Shown: piece by piece, positions 11,476 through 23,274 of the stretch
How positions within the stretch are numbered: position 1 is the stretch's first letter
How the letters are laid out: every line of letters starts with the position of its first letter
Assembly (NCBI GenBank): GCA_002682825.1
Contig: NOKP01000002.1
Span: forward strand, 1,927,132-1,991,131
Length of the DNA: 64,000 bases
DNA from: Neonectria sp. B-13
Taxonomy: Eukaryota; Ascomycota; Sordariomycetes; Hypocreales; Nectriaceae
Direction of reading: 5' to 3'
Position numbers and translations under genes: made by a program
The notes under the pieces: generated by a model
The model's input: the letters and a program-made list of their open reading frames with translations, nothing else
Told to the model about the DNA's origin: nothing
Database searches by the model: none

Positions 11476-13209
11476 GGCGGACCAAGGAAATCAGGACAGC
11501 CGAGGCGGGCGGGGGACGGAGGCCGAGATGGGCGACGGAGGCATGGGCACTCGGGCGGTTCTTCTTGTCTGTTCTTTTGTATCTGTTCAGGGGAAGAAAG
11601 ACAAATGTTCCAAGGAGAGAACCGGTGAGGAAAAGGTGCGAGCAACAACTGGCGGCCGCTGATTGAACAGGGGGGGGGACAAGAAAGATACAGAGGAAGA
11701 GGAAAAAGACAACAACGGTGAACCGCCCGTTCAGTAATGTATCCGCCCTGGTTGGTTTGATACGGACATAGGAGAAGCAAGGACCCGCCCTCGAGGTTTC
11801 TGGGGATTCGAACGGGCTGGGAAAAACGGGCGAGAAAAGCGAAAAAGGCTGGCCGAGATCGGGGCCGCTTTTCGAGGGCAAGCAAGCAAGTCCAGGCACC
11901 CGGACCTGGCGGGCGTTGTGTTATGAACGGGTGGGCTGCGCGGCTGGGAGCGGGATAGCGGGCGGGACGTCGTCGTTCAGGGCCATTTTCCGGCGCTCTT
12001 TGTGACTACAACGCCCCGGGTGGGGTGGGGGGTTTCGGCGGCGGCTTGTCCCGGCCAAGACTAGACGCCCAATATGCCCGGGGTCGACTGCCGACTGGAC
12101 TACAGCCCGAGGATTCGTACGGCGGGATAAGATGCAGGGCTTGGCGAAGAGTTGGTTGTGATCCGGGAGTCTAGTCGCGGAGGATAGGACAACTCGCCGA
12201 GAGTTTTGCTCAACTAGTCTTCGGCGTGGGACATCTATCGCCGAAAGTCAACAACTCCGGCACAGGAAACCAACTACACAACACCATCGGCTCCGAAGCG
12301 ACACGGCCAGAGCACGACGCCGCCGCTTGTCTCGGCATTCCGTCTCCATAACCCGCCCTGTTGCTACCACGAGTATCCGTTGCATGTCTAGTCACCAAGG
12401 ACAGCTGTATGTCAGTACGTAAGGAGCATACTATAAGCTGGACATGCGCCCAAGAGAGCCAGCGCCCACGCCGACGCTGGCCGAACATGGACCCGTCCTA
12501 TCCAACGAGACACCACTCGGCCATCCTACAACTGACTGAAATACCTACCCCGTACATGGGCTCCATTACTCCATTACTCCATTACTCCATGGCGGATTAG
12601 CCCCATCATGCAGGGTCGTCACCGATCCCCCGTGCTCAGCCCGGGAATCCGCGGCTTTGGTTCTGCCGCTGGAACTCGAGCAGTCCTGGAGCTAATGGTG
12701 ACAACAAGTGCCGGCGGTCACGTCGGCTTGAGGAATGGATCCTGTAGACTCTCATTCGTGATTCACGACAGAGAGTGCCAAAAGAAAGCATCCCAATCCT
12801 CACTTGTAGTAATATGTAAGCGAGTCGGGTTGCTGACGCCACAGGCTCCTCTCAATCTTCGCAACAGCCACCATGACCGGTATGCAAACGAAGTGAATCA
12901 CGTCGAAAAGAATATAGGTATCAATGGTCGTGAAGTACCCTATGCTCGCTAGGTATTAATGGCATGATTGTCATGAAATGAAGTGCAAAGAAACCCTCTC
13001 CCAGCAGAGCCGCCCGTCTCCGTCTCCAGACCGGGGTCATGTAAAATCCACCCGCCAAGCGGCCAATCTGTCTTTCATACATCAATCTTAAGACCACTCG
13101 CCGCTTCTTGTGTCCTTCTCCTCCATTCATGGCCCCCACCCCACGATGATGGGTAGCGGGGACCGCTCCACCTCTGAGGTCCCAGGACCTAACCCATCAT
13201 AACCCGAAC
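11476..13209. other. Intergenic region between the unknown membrane protein and yvc1
   Basis: The first 450 bp are probably the leader and promoter of the minus-strand gene starting at 11475. The rest holds the 3' end of yvc1 and no recognisable gene. An 8-bp tandem repeat (TCCATTAC, three and a half copies) lies at 12562-12590. Confidence 0.6.
12562..12590. repeat. TCCATTAC tandem repeat
   Basis: Three complete and one partial 8-bp units in noncoding DNA. Confidence 0.9.
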
Positions 13210-15625
13210 TTAGGCGGACGCAGTTGTGCTCGGCGTAGCGCTGGCAGCCCTTTCCTGCATGGCCAGGATTGCCGCCGCCATCTGGTCAATCTTGCGGTTA
13301 AGCTCGCTAAGATGAACCTCCACAGCCGACGGCGCATCCATGTCGTCTTCGCGGCGCTCCTCGTGCCCATTAGCCCGTCTCGGAGACAGCAAGTCTCGTC
13401 GGCCCACGTTGGACGTTGAACGCTTCTTGGCCACACCGCGGTGACCGTTGCGTCGGCTCAAAGCCTGCGGGCCCTTAAACCCAGCGAACTCGTCCGCAAC
13501 AGCGCGGGAGCGGAACATCTCGTACAGGCGGATGATGCCGACCAGGGGCCAGTGGGTGATCTTGAGGAGAATGATGCGGCCGGCCCGGAACTTCTCGTCG
13601 GCGGAGAAGATGAGGCGCCAGGGCCGGAAAATAACGAAGGCGAGAAGGTTGAAGGGCGGATAGAAGTGGGTAAGTCGATTGCTAGTCGACGCCTCCAGAA
13701 CATAGACGCTGTACACGTACAAATACTCTTCCTTGGCGTGCGTGATGACGCGCGAGAAACTGTTGGACAGCATACCTGTCAGGGAGCCCATAAGCAAGAA
13801 CGAGGAGAGGGTGATAAAGGTGATCATCAGGGGCGGCCCGAAGAAAGGATCAATATCGTTCATCACATCGAATCCAATGGGGGCAGATCCGTAGAAGATC
13901 TTTGTCAAGATCCAGGCCATCTTCTTGAACGAGAAGGCATCACGGCCCACAAGCGAGAACGTAGTTAAGAAACCGCAGTAAATCACCACGACAAGCACCA
14001 TGTACTTGAAGAAGTCCTTGCCCATTTCCTTGAGACAAGGGATGAGGGTTCCCCAGTAAGGGCTAAGGCTCAGAATGGAGAAGATACGGGGGATCATGAA
14101 GAGAGCCTCCAGAGCAAGGATGTCAAAGGCAAGTTCGCTGTACTCGGGCTTGTCTTGAGTGATACCGATGATCCCTAGAAACTTGTTAGTACAAGACTGG
14201 GTCAGGATGATTTGGCCGTCTGCTTACTCAGAGTACCGAATGCGAAACCAATGACAATCATTATCATGTCAAATAGGTTCCAAATATCGGTCGCGTAAAA
14301 GATGGACCCGGCATCAAGCCACTCGCTCAGTTCATCGTAGAAGAAGGCTGCTATCCAGAAGAACAGGATGACCTCAGGGGCCGTGATGCGGGTCTCATCG
14401 CGGGCGATGAGAACCACGTAGTACAAGCACAGGAAAACGCAGAAGAAGAACACCTCCCAGGTCTTGAGATACTTGGGGACGCGCAGGCGGGAAAAGGGGT
14501 CGGCAGTACGCGCATTGTAGAATCGGGGCTTCTTGGTTGAGTGGACGGATAGGCTGTCCCAAAAGACGATATCACCACTCCAGATGGCTGTGATGATCTT
14601 CTGGACGATATGTTGGCTAAGAAATCGCTTGGCATCGGCAATGGCGGCAATCTCAAGCGCATTTAGGTTCTTGAATGGCCCGGTAGGGTCGGGCTCGTCC
14701 TCCTCCTCGCTGTCCATGGTCATGGTGAGCCTGGACAGGGAGCTCAGCAACTGAGTGCGCTTCATGCTGCTGCCCGCGGGGCCAGGCCCACGACGTCGGT
14801 TGCCATTGGAACGGACGTGAGAGATGAGAGGAGACGTTTCGCCAGCTTCCTCATCAATGTCGCCGTTGCCCGCCTGATCGTTTCCGTCTTCGGCTTCGAG
14901 GTCGGGGATTTCGTATAGACAGAAATCGACGGCTTCACGCTCAGAGAGGCGTGTCAGGAAGCGCCAAGCAACAATCTCGCAGGCGCTGGAGCGAGCCTCC
15001 CCGAGACCGCGGTGCCCTGGATCGGCGGCATAATGCCACTTGAGGGCTCTGGAGATGAGGTGATTAGCGATTGGTAATAGAATGGCCCGGTACTCGGTAA
15101 AGTGGTGTGCAGGTAGGTGCCGTTTCGAGCAGGAGGGCGGAGACTTCACCCCGAATCACCACTAACCACATGGCAGAATGGGACGATGCAAAACGAGGAA
15201 TAGGCCAATTGCTCTTGAGACAAGGGAAACGAGAGCATGCATCACGGAAAATTGCAAGAAAGCATCAGCATCGACGTCAGACTTACAGCAGAGCATTGAC
15301 AATGGCAGGGTTGGTGCACGTCTCCGCAAGGTGATCCACCAGCACGCGGAGACAATTCCCCGCAGCAGTGGTCCGCAGCTGCTCGAATGTGCTGGGCAGC
15401 TCGATGACATCGACAAAATACCTGGAGAAGCCGTCGTTAGCCAAACGTAGGACGTACGTGGTATGGAGGGAGAGTGACCTACAGGGAGAGCTTCTTGACC
15501 ACCTGGCGGAAGTCGTCGTCGGCTGCAATGTCGGGCAGCTCAAGCTCAGTGTCGAGACGCACCACGTCCACGGGGCTTGGCTCGCGCGAGGGCGGCAGCT
15601 TCTTGGACTTGACTTTGATAGGCAT
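13210..15625 (-). CDS. yvc1: Yvc1-type TRP cation channel (vacuolar Ca2+ release)
   Basis: Homologue of yeast Yvc1/TRPY1, a vacuolar-membrane channel that releases Ca2+ to the cytosol. Exons are 15625-15483, 15421-15287, 15048-14228 and 14174-13210, with exact phases, giving 687 residues. The cytosolic N-terminus contains YFVDVIELPSTFEQLR and ARSSACEIVAWRFLTRLS. Membrane segments include FFFCVFLCLYYVVLIA, PEVILFFWIAAFFYDEL, DIWNLFDMIMIVIGFAF, the S4-S5 region LAFDILALEALFMIPRIF, and S5 YMVLVVVIYCGFLTTFSLV. The pore region is KIFYGSAPIGFDVMNDIDP and S6 is ITFITLSSFLLMGSLTGM. The C-terminus is basic and ends in a short coiled-coil-like stretch (VHLSELNRKIDQMAAAIL), where yeast Yvc1 is acidic. 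The third acceptor (CATCTCCAG at 15049) is inferred from phase; the intron before it is long (238 bp). Confidence 0.9.
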
Positions 15626-17623
15626 GATGGGTTAGGTGTAGGTATGTGACGTCCGTGATCCGGCACGGTGATCGGGGGTTTGGAGGAGGATATGGCGATC
15701 GCAATTGGGACGTCCAGGTCCGAACGACTCCCTTGCCAGAGTGAATTGAGGTTGAAGATCGGGGGCACTGGCAGAGACGGGAGACGGGAGGCAGGTTTAG
15801 AGGGTGCTCGTCCCACGATGCAAGGAATGGGGGGAAAGAAGGAGGAGGCGAGGCGTTGGGAAGCACGACTTGGACCCTTGGCCTGTGCACAATCAAAGCC
15901 AAACAACCAAACCAATCCCAACCTCCTGCCCGAGTTAGAGTAAAAACTGCAGCAGCAGCAGCATCATCACCCCCGCTCACTCTCGCTTCACGATAACTAG
16001 ACCCGCGGCCCTACAGAGACATGCGGCAAGGTGACGAGCTTAGCGCGGCGGTCGCTCATTCAGGCTTTCGGCGATGGGGGCCAAGCTCCCTGTTGCGGGC
16101 CCAAAAGGGTTCGTGACGAGCTGTGGTGGAGAAGACCTGCGGTGCCGGGGCCCCTAAAGATCTCTTGGCGCCACTGGCGAGGGCCTGTCGACAGTGTTGG
16201 GATCTTTGGGTAACATGGCCATAGCGAATCACAGTCACGCCTGCGAGTCCAGGTTCAGGGTCGTCCCCCTCTCGCTATCGATAAGAAAAGGGCGATTCTC
16301 AGAGGATGCAAGGAATGGTACGATACAGGTCATTTATTTCCCACTGTAAGCCGATTTCCTGAATTCTCAGGCAGCCAAGAGGGATGGATGGATTATGGAC
16401 TAGGTAGCAATGGAAAGAAGGGGCTCGAGGTATGTAGACCAGCGGAAGGATTGAGGGGTTCAGGCAGTGGGCAAAGGAATACCACTAACACAGCGTCGCC
16501 TTTCCATTGAATCTTAGTACTTCGTACAATGAGAAGGTTTGCCAGTCTCGATCCGCTCAACACCCCGACTTCGTGTATTCACCTTCCCCACTCATGAGGC
16601 TGGGCCGCATACGTTGACAACAGCGAATCCCAGACCCATCCCGTCACGCAAAGTAAGCACCAGCTCTGATATCGCGCGTCGTCATAAAAAACTGCATCCC
16701 ACTTGCAGTAATTTGAACGTCATCGTATCAACCTTGTTAGGAAATCCCCGAAAGGCACACTCAGCAAGCTCCCGCCTCGGCCAACCCCGATGAAGAACAA
16801 GCAATACGCCATCTTCACCAGCGAGTTAAGCCGATCGCGAACGCCACCATGAAAACTGCTCCGACTTTGAGTGCAACCGATATGCGGCTGAACGGCACCG
16901 CCTCGTACATGCGTAGTCGTCGTCAACCCGGATGCGCAAGCAGAACCCGGACTCTCAAGCCATAGCACAAGGAATTCGACCAATCGCCAAAGAGTAGATA
17001 GGAAGGGGAGGAGGAAGGTCTAATTCCCTAGGCTCAAGCTCGGCACTAGATCCGTTGAATCTCATCCCTGGGCGTCTGAAGCATGATGTTGTGGCGCCTA
17101 TCTGACGCCTTATTGCCCGCAAATCCCAGCCCTATGCAGCATTAGTCACGAATCAAATTACACGTATCAGAACTGTATGGATATTTGATTGAGGCTCAGT
17201 CGTCCTTGACTGGTAGTCCAGGTCTATGCAGGTCAGACTGAGGCTGATGATGGACTAATCCGGCTTAGCATTGGCGAGCACCGTTGCGTGGCCCCGCAAC
17301 GTCACCGACCCAGCGAATCACAGCTCGACATGCGTGTATTTGGCAGAATCTGAGCCTCGACTGGAACATCACCAACACTGCCCTCGCCAATCCTCAAACC
17401 CACCAAGGCATGCAGCATCAGTTTACCCAAAGACAGCCTCTTCAACGAAATTTTATACTTAAAGGCCGGCCAAGACTTTCAGAATGGAGGAGAATCATCA
17501 GCCAAGCAGAGCAATCACATCTCAAGCAAGAGAACCCAGTTCCTCCTTCTTTCAAGCACTGTCGATTGACTTACACGCCACAAATTCCACTTACAACCTA
17601 CCATATACCGCACCACTCATACC
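15626..17623. other. Divergent intergenic region, yvc1 to RTA1-like gene
   Basis: 2 kb between two divergent genes. A short GCAGCA run lies at about 15950-15962. No open frame here resembles a protein, and I see no RNA gene. Confidence 0.6.
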
Positions 17624-18875
17624 ATGGCCACCTCTACCATCACAGACAGTCCGACTTCGACGATAACGTCCTCTTCCACGGCAAGCTGCACCACCGCTGT
17701 CCCTGACAAGTATGGCCACGTCGACATCGACGCCTGCAATGCACAATATTCCTACTACCCGAGCTTCGGCGGCAACATGGCCTTTGCCGTGCTCTTCGGC
17801 CTATGCACGCTCATCCATCTGATGCAAGCCATAATTTATAAAAAGGTAAGTTGATCTTCCGATTTCTGACCCACTCTTCTTTTACAAGTTGGTTGCTAAC
17901 TTCATCAAAGAGATACTGTTGGGTGCTCATTATGGGTGCTACTTGGGAGACGGCAGCCTTTGCCCTCAAGACGTACAGCGCCCACCATCAGCAGGAGCAG
18001 ACAATTGTCATCTTGGGACAGCTTCTATTCTTGCTAGCACCTCTCTGTAAGGACTCCAGTTTTGAGAAAGACGAGGATAAAAACTAACAATCTGAACTTC
18101 AGGGATCAACGCTTTTGCCTACATGACCGTCGCCCGCATGGTTTACTTTCGAATCCCGGAAAAGAAGATCTGGGGAGTTCGAGCAATCAGGCTGGGAACC
18201 CTGTTCATCTGGTTGGATATTGCTTGCTTCCTCATCCAAGGCGCCGGCGGCAGTATGCTCTCAAACAATGACAACAGCAACAACACTCGCATTGGCCAGA
18301 AGATCTACATGGCGGGTATCGGTGTTCAGCTGGCCTTCGTCGTCATCTTCATTGCCACGACTGGATGGTTTTACCACCAGCTGGTGAAGCTGGAGGGATC
18401 GCGCATTGGAAGTATGAGGTACCTGATCTGGACCATGCTGGCTGTTTTGATCTTGGTTATGGTGAGTTGCGCTCTAGAGCTGACCCTAAGTGGACGAGAA
18501 TCGCGGCTAACAATGTCATGACAGACCCGAATCATCTTCCGACTCGCGGAGTTCGGACCTGGCGTCACCGACTCCAACCCGATCCTGACGAACGAAAACT
18601 ATCCCTTCGTCTTGGACGCATTCCCTATGTTGCTGGCGCTGGTGCTCATCAACGTCGTGCATCCCGGTCTGGTGATGCGGGGCCCGGACAGCGACTTCCC
18701 GCGCCTCAGCCGCAAGGACAAGAAGGCACTCAAGCAGCAGAAGAAGGACGATAAGAAGCTGGCCAAGGCTACCAAGAAGGCACGCAAGCAAGGCAGCGAG
18801 GGGTATGAGATGTACGAGACCGTCGAGAACCGCTCCCAGGACAGCCGAGACTCTCACCGACAGATGATGGTGTAA
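17624..18875 (+). CDS. RTA1-like seven-transmembrane protein
   Basis: Member of the fungal RTA1 family (Rta1, Rsb1, Pug1, Rtm1), lipid-translocating or exporter-like plasma-membrane proteins with seven helices. Exons are 17624-17845, 17911-18046, 18103-18461 and 18525-18875, giving 355 residues. A short Ser/Thr-rich outer N-terminus with two Cys precedes TM1 (NMAFAVLFGLCTLIHLMQ). Other segments include RYCWVLIMGATWETAAFA, TIVILGQLLFLLAPLWI, GTLFIWLDIACFLIQGAGG (family-typical D and Q-GGG), VQLAFVVIFIATTGWFYH, IWTMLAVLILVMTRIIFR and LDAFPMLLALVLINVVHPG. R-x-I-F-R followed by a C-terminal P-G agrees with the RTA1 pattern. The cytosolic tail is unusually Lys-rich (KKALKQQKKDDKKLAK) and highly charged. 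The substrate cannot be told from sequence. Confidence 0.88.
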
Positions 18876-20885
18876 GAACAAAGGGGACGAGCAGCTGTGG
18901 ATATGTAGATGGAGGCGTGGGTCTTTCAGCAGCAATCACATTGTGCGAGTACACGGGAGGATTCCAGCCGGGCATACCGCCCCATCCATGTAGATTGGAG
19001 AGAGCGTGGCGTTTGATGTTTTGGGCTTAGAAGGAATGGATGCATATCAGGGCAATTTTGTTTAATTAGACTGGTTGAATATTTACTTGCGAGATAACCG
19101 ATGGCGGCCCTGGTGAAAGATGGAAAGACGTGCCGCGCGAGCACCTATTGTAGACAATACTGTTTGAACGGATCTCAATTTTCCATTCCTACCTAGCTTT
19201 TGTGGAAGGTGTCATGGCCTCCGTGATAACGCGGGCGTTATAGGCGAGGGTGCCCGCCCTCAGCTCGTCAGAAGTCGGTGTCAAGATCCCGATTTAGAAG
19301 CACACTGCCCCGGTGCTAAGGCGCCAGGGCCAACGTGTCTGCAGAGCATCCCGCACTGTCTAAAGCGCGTGGGCTTTGGTGCACATGCACAGTGCTTTGG
19401 TGGCCCCACCAACACCAGACGACGCAGCCAAGGCTCGTGTGACGCATGCCTACGAAACGGGTGGAGGGATGATGTATTCTGCTGTGATGTGTTGTGTTGT
19501 GTTTGTGTGGTGTAGGTATGAGCTGCATGGCAGATCGGCCGACGCCCTGGTCATGGTAGCATGCCGACACGGCCGGAGCCTGGCAAGAATGACGAGACCA
19601 CGCAGCGAGAGGGTGAGTGAGACATGCAGGCAGAGACACGCAGAGACATACAGGAGAGACAGCGATGCGATATGTGTAAGACGATGATAAGAAGCGGTCG
19701 AGAGAATCCCTGGATGGCTTCCGGTATACCCTCAGAAGTATGACCATCACGCTCATCATCATGATCAGTGAAGGCTCGCCATCTACGACCTTCACCGGGC
19801 CCGGTTTCACTCCCCTCGGGCCAAAATTCGCCCTGATGTTTCACTTCCATTTCTGGTCTGGGAAGTGAGAGAGCTCTATAACGTATTTACCCGCCCGCGT
19901 GGGGCCACGAGTCTCTTGTCTGTCTCTGCCATCAACCCTTGAGCCATGTTCATTTCATTGTTTTGACACAGGTCCAATTCCTCTTTACATGCATCCGTCA
20001 ATGCCGCTCTTGGCCCCCTTCCACCTTCACTTCCATCCTTCCATCTTACGCAACCCTCTTGTTTGATCGTCGTCACTGCCCGCCATTACTACGCTCCGTC
20101 GACCATCCACGCCATCGAACCCTCCTCCCCAACCCCCTGTGTACTGTTCCTCCCAGCCTCCCCGGGCGCCTGCAGTGGGCGACGCTACGATAGACAGTGT
20201 ACAGTGGTGCTACGCCATCGCCTGCCAACACTTTACGCTTTACGGAGTACGGAGCACAGCGCATCCCCGGCCCACCTCGCGCATCTCCTTGCCGCCCCTG
20301 GTCCCCTGTTCTTCCCCCGGTCCCTCTTCTCGGGGCCCTGTTTGGGCTTGCTTCGGTGCTGTTACTGCTAGGCCACGCCCTGGACTATGGGCTGTCGGAC
20401 CTATAACACTTAGGCGCTAAGGGGAACGTGGCAGGGTCCTTGAATCCGCCTCCCGCCGTTTTTTTCTTTCCATCCTTTTGCCTAGCAACGCCCCGCGGAC
20501 TGCCCCTACGTCCTACGCCGCTACTCCCACCAAAGGCCCACCAAAAGGCCCTTGTCCATGCGCCTCCACCCTGCGCTCACTCTGGCCGCCCCAAGTTCTG
20601 GTTCCTCGTAAAGCTGGGCTATTTCCAGCTTGCCCTGGCCGTTGCCGTGTCACGACTGTCATCTTCCTTCCTGTCGCTTTTTCTCCCTCTCTTTTGTCCC
20701 TTGGAAAGTCTTGCGCATTCCTTGAGCGCTCCCTAATTGATTGAGGTGGCAAACTTGGCGGGCATTGATTCGTATTAACAACTAAAACCTCCCTCGCTCC
20801 ATTCTATCTACGACTCACGAATACTCTACACCCATCAACCACCAAAGGACCATGTTTGAGTGAGACAGCGACAACCAAATCCGCC
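18876..20885. other. Intergenic region and leader of the mucin-like gene
   Basis: Open frames at 20428-20736 and 20478-20744 are compositional products of a C/T-rich leader and resemble no protein. No RNA gene or mobile element is seen. Confidence 0.6.
20852..20863 (+). promoter_or_regulatory. Minimal upstream ORF (Met-Phe-Glu-stop)
   Basis: ATG TTT GAG TGA ends 22 bp before the chosen start of the mucin-like gene. If the transcript leader includes it, ribosomes would meet this three-codon frame first and the main start would depend on leaky scanning or reinitiation. Confidence 0.45.
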
Positions 20886-22458
20886 ATGTCCTCCGCCAGC
20901 CGAATGGTGCGTTTGCCATCAGCCGCCGCGCTCCTCGCCCTCTCCAGCATCGTTCACCTCACGAGCGCACATCCATTCGCGCAGCCTCAGCAGACAAGGA
21001 CCGTCGAGCACCACGAACTCCATGTCCAACCCTGGCCTCTCGCCGCGACCGCCGCCCCCGGCTCCTTCTACAACCTGCTCGACCGTCGACAGCTGAATAC
21101 TGTTTGCGGGTACGTAGGAGGCGATCCCGCCCTGCCAGCAACCTGCTCTGCCGGGTCGCATTGTGTCGTCGACGTGGACCATAGTGCCGTAGGCTGCTGC
21201 CCGGACGGCGGCGCTTGCACGCAGGGTGTCTACACGGGCTGTGTCGACGGGAATAGCGGGGCACAGTCGGAGGTGAACCCTTACGTCTTCACCTGCCAGG
21301 GATCCGATCTCTGCTACAAGAACAGTTTCGAGGGTGGCTACTCTCAGTATGGATGTGGTTCCGAGTCGGGAATGGCGACGACTGTCGTGGGAACGGCTTC
21401 CGGACAGTCGGCGATCGACCTCACGAGCATAACTGCCCCAATCACAGACACTGCGGAATCATCGTCCGAGCCCACTACCCGGGCAACCAAAGACTCCAGC
21501 TCCTCACGCACGGACTCTTCAAAAACGGCCACTAAGACGTCTGCCACTAAGACGGATACATCGAGTACGGAGACATCAAGTACGAAGACATCAAGTACGA
21601 AGACGTCGAGTAAAAAGACGTCGAGCAAAAAGACGTCGAGTACAGACACCACCAGCACAGACACATCAACATCCAGTAATTCAGAAACCACATCCACTGC
21701 AAGCCGCAGCACCGAGACTGATAGTTCATCCACCAGCTCTGAAGAGGCTTCTTCCTCTTCGACCTCCGCAGCCTCCGCGCCAGACACTGATGGCGACGAC
21801 AATGGCTCCAACAACACGGGTGCGATCATCGGTGGGACAATCAGCGGTGTCGCCGCATTAGTGGCCTTGATCATCCTCGGAGTCTGGTTGTGGAGACGAA
21901 AGAAGGCTAATCAGGGTTCTGGTCTAAGCCAGAAAGCACAGTACGTCCATACCAAACGCTCTCGAGCAAAAGGCACAGAATCGAGAGAATCACGCTAACA
22001 AACAACGTAGAGCCGGCGAAAACGGCAACATCCAGCCACTACTGCCCATGCGGGAAGTCGATGAAAGCCCACCTGCCCCGCCAATGGCCATGGCTCGCGG
22101 CGGGACAATCACCCCTGTGAACGACTTCGACGATGAGCGGAGAGCCGAACCGTACCAGCCAAACTACCCTTACGGATATGGTCCTGGATCAGCCGCGGGC
22201 GGTGTCATGGCTGTTGGCAACAACTCGCACCAGATGGACTTGGACGAGGAGCCCCTGACCAGGAACGATCGGGAATTCGAAGACTACGCCGAGGGCTTTC
22301 ACCCCCCACTGGGGCCAATTGAGGAAGAATCGAGACCGAATACAGCCCTAGTAAACGACCCCGGCGACCTAAGCAACCCCGACAGCGCCTATCCAGGTCC
22401 TCGTGGAGGCGGCGGTGGGCCGTTGTGGCAGCAGAACCGGGGACCAGGCTGGGTCTGA
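20886..22458 (+). CDS. Mucin-like single-pass cell-surface protein with Cys-rich ectodomain
   Basis: Exons are 20886-21940 and 22011-22458 (GTACGT donor, ACGTAG acceptor), giving 500 residues. The start at 20886 is the first ATG in frame. A hydrophobic signal sequence (SAAALLALSSIVHLTSAH) is followed by a compact ectodomain with about 11 Cys (for example CSAGSHCVVDVDHSAVGCC). Next comes a Ser/Thr-rich stalk of about 150 residues built on repeated SSTKTSSKKTS-type units. The single transmembrane helix is GAIIGGTISGVAALVALIIL, then WLWRRKK as stop-transfer. The cytosolic tail of about 150 residues is Pro/acid-rich (REVDESPPAPP, MDLDEEPLTRNDREFEDY). The layout is like wall-stress sensors (Wsc, Mid2) but there is no WSC domain, so the family is not recognised. 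Role as surface sensor or adhesin is inference. Confidence 0.8.
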
Positions 22459-23274
22459 AAGAATCATGACTTACACGAGGTGGAGGACACGGCCATCTAA
22501 AAAGGACGACTTGGAGGAAACGTGTTTTGTGAGGACACGCTTGATTTGGATTCAACGGCGTTTTTCATGATTGGGTCGATATCCGAAGTGGAGTTTTGTT
22601 TTTAGAGAGGCACCGTCAGGGAAGTAATGAGCATGTGGCCCCGCACGGCATGTTCGGAATCTTTGTCAATGGGAAAGAGGATAGATTAGTCGGTCAAACT
22701 CGACTTGGTAATCGTGGAGGAAACATGACCACACGGTCGGCGCTGGAAAGACAGTGCAGTAGATACGTAGATAGCAAAATCGTACATAGGATAATAACAC
22801 TTGACTATTTACTTAAGCTGAGTCTTCGAAACTAGATTATTAGTATAAAGTATATTTTTACTGCCGCGAAATGACTTCCTTGTGACAAGTGTTTCTATGT
22901 ACGCGATATTCAAATATGCCGTATCCTCTACACCGCCGCCATCGGATGACTGACGTCTTTCTCTGAAGGACATTCACCCATATGTAGTGAAGGCGCCCAG
23001 TGGATGGTGTGGAAGAAGGGTTTTGGGTTTCCCAAGTTGTGTCTTGGCCGAAACTGCATCTCATACAATGGACACGCATCATCAAACCAACCGCGAACCA
23101 GACGGGCGGCCCGCTGGGAATCCTTCCTGGCACTACGCACGGCTTCAAACGCATTGGCCGTATCCTTTTCAAAGCCTGAGTATTCGCAAACCCTGGAGCT
23201 TGTAGGGGTATCATCTATGTTTCCAGGAAAATTCTACATGTAGGGGGCAGATATATGGTGTCCTCGGTGGAGGA
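22459..23274. other. Convergent intergenic region
   Basis: Holds the 3' ends of the mucin-like gene and of the WD40 gene. A local AT-rich patch lies at about 22790-22865. No gene is recognised. Confidence 0.6.

Noticed and set aside
11795..11825. GGATTCGAAC sequence resembling a tRNA T-arm on the minus strand
   Set aside because: The flanking bases do not pair as a T-stem, and no D-arm, anticodon arm or acceptor stem can be formed.
20428..20736. 102-residue frame upstream of the mucin-like gene with a hydrophobic end
   Set aside because: It is C/T-rich leader sequence; the apparent hydrophobic stretch comes from CTT/TCC codons and there is no family match.
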